The position numbers and the translations under genes are program-made. From an uncultured Collinsella sp. (GTDB lineage Bacteria; Actinomycetota; Coriobacteriia; Coriobacteriales; Coriobacteriaceae), in contig CAAECP010000256.1 in assembly GCA_900754385.1 (NCBI GenBank), positions 1-11,349 on the forward strand: a DNA stretch of 11,349 bases, given 5' to 3'. Positions 7,124-11,349 of the stretch are shown one piece after another. Position 1 is the stretch's first letter, and the number at the start of each line of letters is the position of its first letter. The notes beneath the pieces are model-generated. The model was not told where the DNA came from. It did not search any database and saw only the letters and a program-made list of their open reading frames with translations.

Positions 7124-8488
7124 CTAAACGTCAAGACGCGCACAATCAAGCGCCTTTTTGATAAGAGGGACAGATTGATCAGCCAAATACAACGGAATGT
7201 TGAGCACCCCGTCGTCGAGCTTTAGGTTCTTAAGTGAGTAGCGGACCCTCAATGGAGTCGTCTCCGCATGCTTGTCGGCATAGTACTTAAGGCTCTTGGA
7301 ATGAACGACCTCTCCCGATTTGACCTCGACGGGAACGATTTCGTTTCCGACTTGAATCAAAAAATCGACTTCGTGCTTCGGCTTCTCGTTTGTCCAATAA
7401 CGCGGAGCAGCATCTAACTGTGAAAGTAATGCCTGAAGCACATAGTTCTCGGCGAACGAACCTTTGAACTCCGAAAATAGCGCATCCGAGATGGCAAAAG
7501 CGGACGCATCCAGCCTTGCCATGCGGCGCAGCAAGCCGACATCAAGACAGTAGACTTTAAATGCCTTGAGGTCATCGTACGCAGAGAGCGGTACACCACC
7601 GGCAGCATTAAGGCGAACCGCCGTGATGAGCCCAGCATCGGCAAGCCATTCCAGAGCATCCTCGTATTCTCGAGCACGAGCCCCCTCGCGCACCGCACCC
7701 CAAACGAACTTTTTGTTCTCGCGCGCCAACTGAGCTGGAATCGAGTTCCATATTTGCGAAAGCTTGGCGAACTGCGCACGGCCACCATGCTTGGCAAAAT
7801 CGCGCTCGTAGGAATCCAAGAGATCAGACAACACCTTATCGACCTGAACGATATCGCCCGTCTCCACCCACCGGCCAAGAGCCTCTGGCATGCCGCCGCA
7901 TGCAAAATAACGACGAAGATGCTCGACGAGACGGACATGGAAGAAATCGGGCACTGTCTCGATCTGATCAAGGCCGCCAAGGTATTCGTCGTAGTTTGCA
8001 GCGCCCTCGGCTTTCAGAAACTCGGAAAAGCTCATGGGGCGCATCTCCATGAACTCGACCTTTCCCACCGGAAAAGCGCTGGTCTCACGGGACAAGCGAA
8101 CGCCCAACAAAGACCCTGCGCATGCGACGTGATACTCGGGGGCCTCGTCACAGAAGTATTTAAGGGCGCCGACTGCAGAAGGACAATCCTGGATCTCATC
8201 AATAATAAGCAGCGTCTCGCCAGGATCGATAGGCTGTCCAAGTGCCAGGGAAAGATTTGAGATGATCCGTCGAGGATCGCGCGTACCTTCGAAAAACTGA
8301 GCGTACTCGCTCTGTACCCCAGGTGACGGCTCCTCGAGCGTCAGATACACATAATTGATGTACGAGGTTCGGCCGAACTCCTTAAGCGCCCACGTCTTTC
8401 CAACCTGGCGCGCCCCCTTAAGGATAAGCGGCTTACGATATTCTGACGCTTTCCAAGCGTTAAGCTTGGCAATGATATCTCGCTGCAT
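7124..8488 (-). CDS. AAA+ ATPase with C-terminal DUF4143 domain
   Basis: A 454-residue protein of the common AAA_14-DUF4143 family, whose function is unknown. The start ATG at 8488 has GGGAGG 7 nt upstream. The N-terminal ATPase has Walker A GARQVGKT at 25-32 and Walker B LLIIDEIQ with D97-E98, followed by a sensor-like stretch around CAGSLLGV. The C-terminal part ends in a restriction-endonuclease-like core, E373-V-D375 with E388-V-K390, the pattern VDFL...PVEVKSG typical of DUF4143. All predicted key residues are intact and the length is normal, so the gene looks functional. It has no cotranscribed partner: it converges on the AraC gene (64 bp between stops) and its upstream region is filled with palindromic operator-like DNA. 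Its base composition seems less GC-rich than gatAB, with lines near 42-55% against about 62%, which hints at transfer. Such genes occur in many copies in gut bacteria and archaea. Confidence 0.92.
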   Translation of the reverse strand: MQRDIIAKLNAWKASEYRKPLILKGARQVGKTWALKEFGRTSYINYVYLTLEEPSPGVQSEYAQFFEGTRDPRRIISNLSLALGQPIDPGETLLIIDEIQDCPSAVGALKYFCDEAPEYHVACAGSLLGVRLSRETSAFPVGKVEFMEMRPMSFSEFLKAEGAANYDEYLGGLDQIETVPDFFHVRLVEHLRRYFACGGMPEALGRWVETGDIVQVDKVLSDLLDSYERDFAKHGGRAQFAKLSQIWNSIPAQLARENKKFVWGAVREGARAREYEDALEWLADAGLITAVRLNAAGGVPLSAYDDLKAFKVYCLDVGLLRRMARLDASAFAISDALFSEFKGSFAENYVLQALLSQLDAAPRYWTNEKPKHEVDFLIQVGNEIVPVEVKSGEVVHSKSLKYYADKHAETTPLRVRYSLKNLKLDDGVLNIPLYLADQSVPLIKKALDCARLDV

Positions 8489-8507
8489 GACCGAACCTCC
8501 CGCAAAG

Positions 8508-8582
8508 AAACTTCCGTAAACGTGATATTTCCCACATTTTACCCTAGGTAAAACGTGACATTTATCACATTTACGGAAGTTT
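8508..8582. promoter_or_regulatory. Two tandem CRP/FNR-like operators inside a 75-bp dyad, upstream of the AAA+/DUF4143 gene
   Basis: Two 36-nt arms (8508-8543 and 8547-8582) are inverted repeats with 30 of 36 matches around a 3-nt centre. Within them lie two 27-bp palindromes, 8516-8542 and 8548-8574. The cores are CGTGA-N6-CCACA (8521-8536) and CGTGA-N6-TCACA (8554-8569), flanked by GTAAA on the left and TTTAC on the right, with centres 33 bp apart, about three helical turns. The core resembles the CRP-type site TGTGA-N6-TCACA. The sites begin 20 bp upstream of the AAA+ gene start and cover a -10-like TAAAAT (minus strand, 8541-8536), so a bound protein would probably repress. The regulator is not identified. 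Confidence 0.6.
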
Positions 8583-8606
8583 TAAGCTCATTTCGCCATA
8601 CTTTCA

Positions 8607-8626
8607 TCACATTTATTGCAATGTGA
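8607..8626. promoter_or_regulatory. Short dyad TCACATT-N6-AATGTGA
   Basis: Seven-bp arms at 8607-8613 and 8620-8626 around TATTGC. It reuses the words TCACATT and AATGTGA of the two operators about 50 bp to the left, with the half-sites in the opposite order. It overlaps the REP-like palindrome by a few bases. It could be an auxiliary site or chance. Confidence 0.25.
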
Positions 8627-8649
8627 CAAAGGGCCAGTCCTTTTGTCAC
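8623..8649. repeat. REP-like palindrome, copy 2
   Basis: Arms GTGACAAAGG (8623-8632) and CCTTTTGTCAC (8639-8649) pair with one bulged T. The 25-bp core at 8624-8648 matches copy 1 (2326-2350, opposite strand) at 23 of 25 bases, differing only at core positions 11 and 18. It lies between genes, as copy 1 does. Confidence 0.75.
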
Positions 8650-8655
8650 CCGCAC

Positions 8656-8685
8656 AAAAATGGACGCGCCAACGGCGCGCCCATT
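8656..8685 (-). terminator. Intrinsic terminator facing left, after the gatB end
   Basis: Stem AATGGGCGCGCC / GGCGCGTCCATT (11 of 12 pairs, minus strand 8685-8659) with a 3-nt loop, followed by a run of five T at 8660-8656. It lies about 200 bp beyond the gatB stop and should stop leftward transcription from gatAB before it reaches the AAA+ gene. Confidence 0.75.
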
Positions 8686-8733
8686 CACTCTATTTATATC
8701 AGCCCGCCTGACCCGAACGGCCGAGTCGTCATA

Positions 8734-8874
8734 GAACCCGGGAGCCCCGGCAGGGCGGGTGCTTGCTCAAAATGAGTTCCGCACGCAAAGAAGGCCACTT
8801 AATGTGGCCTTCGTCTTGCGCAGGACTGTTCGAAATTTTGAGGAAGCACCCGCCCTGCTGGGGCTCCCGGGTTC
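8734..8874. repeat. 141-bp foldback (long imperfect inverted repeat) just after gatB
   Basis: Outer arms 8734-8773 and 8835-8874 are 40 nt each and match at 38 positions. The 61-nt interior continues the symmetry imperfectly and closes with a perfect 9-bp hairpin. As RNA the whole element would form one long, nearly unbroken rod. It starts 4 bp after the gatB stop codon. Flanking bases (GTCATA left, CCGTTT right) show no target-site duplication, so a mobile origin is not supported by the ends. Confidence 0.8.
8787..8812 (-). terminator. Possible gatB terminator at the tip of the foldback
   Basis: On the minus strand GAAGGCCAC-ATTAA-GTGGCCTTC is a perfect 9-bp stem with a 5-nt loop followed by TTTG. 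The T-run is short, so it would be a weak intrinsic terminator on its own. The long outer stem may change its folding. Confidence 0.4.
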
Positions 8875-8878
8875 CCGT

Positions 8879-10555
8879 TTACGAGAGCGACGTTCTCAGC
8901 AACTCGTTGAAGAGCTTCGGGTTGCCCTTGCCGCGGCTCGCCTTCATGCACTGGCCCACCAAAAAGCCGATGACCTTCTGGTTGCCGTCGCGGTACTGCT
9001 GCGCCTGCTCGGCACAGTTTGCCAGCACCTCGTCCACGATCGGCTGCAGCGCGCCGGCATCGCTCACCTGACGCATACCGCGCTCGTCGACGATCTTGTT
9101 GGGGTCGTCGCCGGTCTGGGCCATGGCCTCAAAGACCTCGTGCGCCTGGTTGGAGCTGATGGCATCGGTCGCCAGCAGCTTGGCAAGAGCTGCCACCTGA
9201 GCCGGCGCGATGCCGGACTCGGCGAGCGACACACCCGCGCCCTTAAGGTAGGCGATCATCTCGTTCACCAGCAAGTTTGCGACCGTCTGGGCCTCCTTGC
9301 CAGCCATGCCAGCAGCGGCGGCCTCAAAGAACTCGGCAAACTCGGGGTCGCCCGCGATTTGCTCGGCATCGGCAGCCTTAATGCCAAAGTCGGCCTCAAA
9401 ACGGTCGCGCTTGGCATCGGGCAGCTCGGGAATCTCGCCACGGCAGCGGTCGATGAACTCGTCGTCCAGATCGAACGGCGCCAGGTCGGGATCGGGGAAC
9501 AGGCGATAGTCGTCGGCCGTCTCCTTCACGCGCATGACCACGGTGCGCTTGCGGCTGGGCTCCCAATGGCGGGTCTCCTGGTAGATGATGCCACCCTCCT
9601 CGAGCACCTCGGCCTGACGGCAAATCTCGTAGGCAAGGCCGTCGTGCAGGCTCTTGAACGAGTTGAGGTTCTTGAGCTCGGTCTTGGTGCCCAGCTTGGT
9701 CTCGCCGCGGCGACGCAGCGACACGTTACCGTCGCAGCGCATGGAACCCTTCTCCATGGAGCAATCGGAAATGCCCAGCGTCACAAAAATGCGACGGAGC
9801 TTCTCCATAAACAGGCGAGCCTCCTCGGGCGTGCGCAGATCGGGCTCAGTCACGAGCTCAATCAAAGGCGTGCCGCAGCGGTTGTAGTCGACGAGCGACT
9901 CGGCCGCAGCGGTAATGCGGCCCTCGGCGCCGCCCACGTGGACCATCTTGGCAGCGTCCTCCTCCATGTGGATGCGCAGGATGCGGATGGGCACCGTGTA
10001 GGAACCGTCCTCGCGGCGCTCGGGCATCTGCAGGTTGGACGCGTCATAGCTGGCCAGGTGGCCGGCGCGCTGGTTGCCCTCACGCATGGTCGACGTCATG
10101 GACGTGGACAGGCCCTCGGCGTTGGCCGAGGCGCTCGCCAGGCTCTGGGCCTCGGCCTCGCCAAACGCGCAGTCGGGGCGCTCGGCGGCACCGCGACCGG
10201 TCACGTCCAGGTCCAGGTGGCCGTACATGGCAAAGGCGACCGGGCCCTGCGTGGTCTGGAAGTTCTTGGCCATATCGGGATAGAAGTAGTGCTTGCGGTA
10301 GAACATCGAGTGGCGCTGGATCTCGCAGTTGGTGGCGAGACCGGCCTTGACGATGCTCTCGATGGCGCGTTTGTTGGGCACCGGCAGGGCGCCGGGCAGG
10401 CCCAGGCACACCGGGCACACGTTGGCGTTGGGCTCGTCATCGTGGCTGAGCTTGCAGTTGCAGAACATCTTGGTGTCGAGTGCGGTGAGCTCGGTGTGGA
10501 TCTCCAGGCCGATCACGGCCTCCCAATCCTGCAGGACCTCGGAAAGCTCCTTCAT
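8879..10555 (-). CDS. gatB: Asp-tRNA(Asn)/Glu-tRNA(Gln) amidotransferase subunit B
   Basis: The B subunit of the GatCAB complex, which binds misacylated Glu-tRNA(Gln) or Asp-tRNA(Asn), activates the acyl side chain with ATP and receives ammonia from GatA. The 558 residues include EAVIGLEIHTEL near the start, the zinc cysteines C32, C34, C47 and C50 (CPVCLGLPGALP), HMEEDAAK at 196-203 and SLVDYNRCGTPLIE at 220-233, and a GatB_Yqey tRNA-binding tail at about 404-553. Typical GatB has about 475-480 residues; the excess lies mainly in an Ala/Ser-rich insert at about 119-187 between the LDLDV strand and the RIHMEEDA motif. The start codon overlaps the gatA stop by 1 nt (TAATG), implying coupled translation. 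Identity is certain. Confidence 0.98.
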   Translation of the reverse strand: MKELSEVLQDWEAVIGLEIHTELTALDTKMFCNCKLSHDDEPNANVCPVCLGLPGALPVPNKRAIESIVKAGLATNCEIQRHSMFYRKHYFYPDMAKNFQTTQGPVAFAMYGHLDLDVTGRGAAERPDCAFGEAEAQSLASASANAEGLSTSMTSTMREGNQRAGHLASYDASNLQMPERREDGSYTVPIRILRIHMEEDAAKMVHVGGAEGRITAAAESLVDYNRCGTPLIELVTEPDLRTPEEARLFMEKLRRIFVTLGISDCSMEKGSMRCDGNVSLRRRGETKLGTKTELKNLNSFKSLHDGLAYEICRQAEVLEEGGIIYQETRHWEPSRKRTVVMRVKETADDYRLFPDPDLAPFDLDDEFIDRCRGEIPELPDAKRDRFEADFGIKAADAEQIAGDPEFAEFFEAAAAGMAGKEAQTVANLLVNEMIAYLKGAGVSLAESGIAPAQVAALAKLLATDAISSNQAHEVFEAMAQTGDDPNKIVDERGMRQVSDAGALQPIVDEVLANCAEQAQQYRDGNQKVIGFLVGQCMKASRGKGNPKLFNELLRTSLS

Positions 10556-11349
10556 TACAGCTCGCCTCCCTTCCCGGCAAAATCGGGCGCGACGGAAAGC
10601 GCGGGCGCACCCGTGGCGGCATCGGCAAAGCCGCGCTCAAGGGCGCGGGCAAACGTGAGCAGCTGACGGTCCTTAAAGGCAGGTCCCACCAGCTGGGCAG
10701 AAACGGGCAGATGAGTATCCTCGCCCAGGCCCAGCGGCACCGAGATACCACCGTTGCCGCAGATGTTGAGCGAAATGGTGTATAGGTCGGAGAGGTACAT
10801 CTGCGTGGGATCGCTGATCTCGCCAAACATAAAGGCCGTGCGCGGCGAGGCAGGCATGAGAATGGTGTCCACCTTGGCATACGCGGCGTCGTAGTCCTGC
10901 GTGATGAGCGTGCGGGCCTTTTGCGCGGCGTAGTAGTACTTGTCGTACACGCCCGAGCTCAGCAGGTAGGCGCCGAGCATCTGACGGCGCTTGGCCTCGG
11001 CGCCAAAGCCGTGGGCGCGCGACAGCGAGCTCTGGTCGGACAGGTTGGCGCAGCCCTCCTCCTGATAGCCGTAGCGAATGCCGTCGAAGCGAGCCAGGTT
11101 GGAGAACGCCTCGGCCGGGCCGATGACGTAGTAGGCGGCGATGGCGGCGTCCAGGTGCGGCAGGTCGACCTCGACCAGCTCGGCGCCCTGGTTCTGCAGC
11201 TCCTGGGCGGCGCGCTGAACAGCGGCCTTGACCTCGGGCGTCAGGCCCTCGGCCTCCATAAACGCGGGGATGATGCCCACGCGCTTACCCTCGATGCTGT
11301 CGTTGAGGTGCTCGGTAAAGTCGACGGCGCAATCCTGGCTGGTGCAGTC
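10555..11349 (-). CDS. gatA: Asp/Glu-tRNA amidotransferase subunit A, C-terminal 264 residues
   Basis: The glutaminase subunit of GatCAB (amidase-signature family), which releases ammonia from glutamine for GatB. Only the C-terminal part is in the window; the frame stays open to the right edge, so the Ser-cisSer-Lys catalytic triad lies outside. Family landmarks seen are DFTEHLNDSIEGKRVGIIP, YYVIGPAEAFSNLARFDGIR, RRQMLGAYLLSSGVYDKYY, ILMPASPRTAFMFGE and NICGNGGISVPLG. The usual AEASSNLARYDG stretch here has F for the first S. It is followed directly by gatB with a 1-nt overlap; gatC is probably further upstream outside the window. Confidence 0.97.
   Translation of the reverse strand, partial: DCTSQDCAVDFTEHLNDSIEGKRVGIIPAFMEAEGLTPEVKAAVQRAAQELQNQGAELVEVDLPHLDAAIAAYYVIGPAEAFSNLARFDGIRYGYQEEGCANLSDQSSLSRAHGFGAEAKRRQMLGAYLLSSGVYDKYYYAAQKARTLITQDYDAAYAKVDTILMPASPRTAFMFGEISDPTQMYLSDLYTISLNICGNGGISVPLGLGEDTHLPVSAQLVGPAFKDRQLLTFARALERGFADAATGAPALSVAPDFAGKGGEL

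Larger units (their letters stand above)
8489..8878. other. 390-bp gene-free region dense in palindromes
   Basis: No convincing gene is present on either strand. From left to right it holds a 75-bp dyad with two tandem operator-like sites, a short TCACATT dyad, a REP-like palindrome, an intrinsic terminator pointing left, and a 141-bp foldback that ends 4 bp from the gatB stop. The left part, 8508-8630, is clearly AT-richer than the surrounding genes. Confidence 0.8.

Noticed and set aside
8508..8649. The series of short repeats as a CRISPR array
   Set aside because: The repeated words alternate in orientation, the spacing is irregular and there are only a few units; they behave as operator dyads and a REP-like palindrome.
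8734..8874. The foldback as an insertion sequence or MITE with terminal repeats
   Set aside because: No transposase frame and no target-site duplication at its ends; kept as a repeat of unknown origin.
8759..10666. A 635-codon open frame on the plus strand
   Set aside because: Antisense shadow of gatB that begins inside the foldback. It is low-complexity (Leu/Gly/Ala/His/Val) and matches no family; gatB on the other strand is unmistakable.

Overview
The window looks like chromosome from a Coriobacteriia actinomycete, probably Collinsella-like. The grounds are high GC with strong third-position GC bias, an indirect-amidation gatA-gatB pair, and a P1B ATPase/DUF6110 pair as seen in gut anaerobes. 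This placement is inference; no rRNA or tRNA gene is present to confirm it.

Layout. All genes except one are on the minus strand. (1) 1-2174: a small membrane-anchored DUF6110-type protein followed by a heavy-metal-type P1B ATPase that runs off the left edge (636 N-terminal residues present). (2) 2175-2355: the leader of that operon, with two small hairpins, an operator-like dyad and a perfect REP-like palindrome. (3) 2356-5940: two abutting genes for half-size ABC transporters (permease fused to ATPase), which should form a heterodimer. Their pairing and the adjacent AraC regulator resemble YbtP/YbtQ-YbtA and IrtAB iron-siderophore systems. (4) 5941-6054: a divergent regulatory region with a good sigma70-like promoter for the AraC gene and two copies of GTTAACC placed on it. 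(5) 6055-7059 (+): AraC-family regulator with a TTG start. (6) 7124-8488: AAA+ ATPase with a C-terminal DUF4143 (PD-(D/E)xK-like) domain. (7) 8489-8878: 390 bp without a gene but dense in palindromes. It holds two tandem CRP/FNR-like operators nested in a 75-bp dyad, a second copy of the REP-like palindrome, an intrinsic terminator and a 141-bp foldback. (8) 8879-11349: gatB, with an unusual internal insertion, and the C-terminal half of gatA, overlapping by 1 nt (TAATG).

How the parts may work together. gatA and gatB encode two subunits of Asp/Glu-tRNA amidotransferase, and their transcripts probably end in the hairpins after gatB. The ABC pair and the AraC gene are probably one regulated metal or siderophore transport unit. 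The P1B ATPase and its DUF6110 partner form a second metal-transport operon. The motif GTTAACC occurs in both control regions and may link them, but this is weak. The AAA+/DUF4143 gene is a stand-alone accessory gene whose promoter region is covered by the tandem operators. I see no complete insertion sequence, CRISPR array, tRNA or rRNA.
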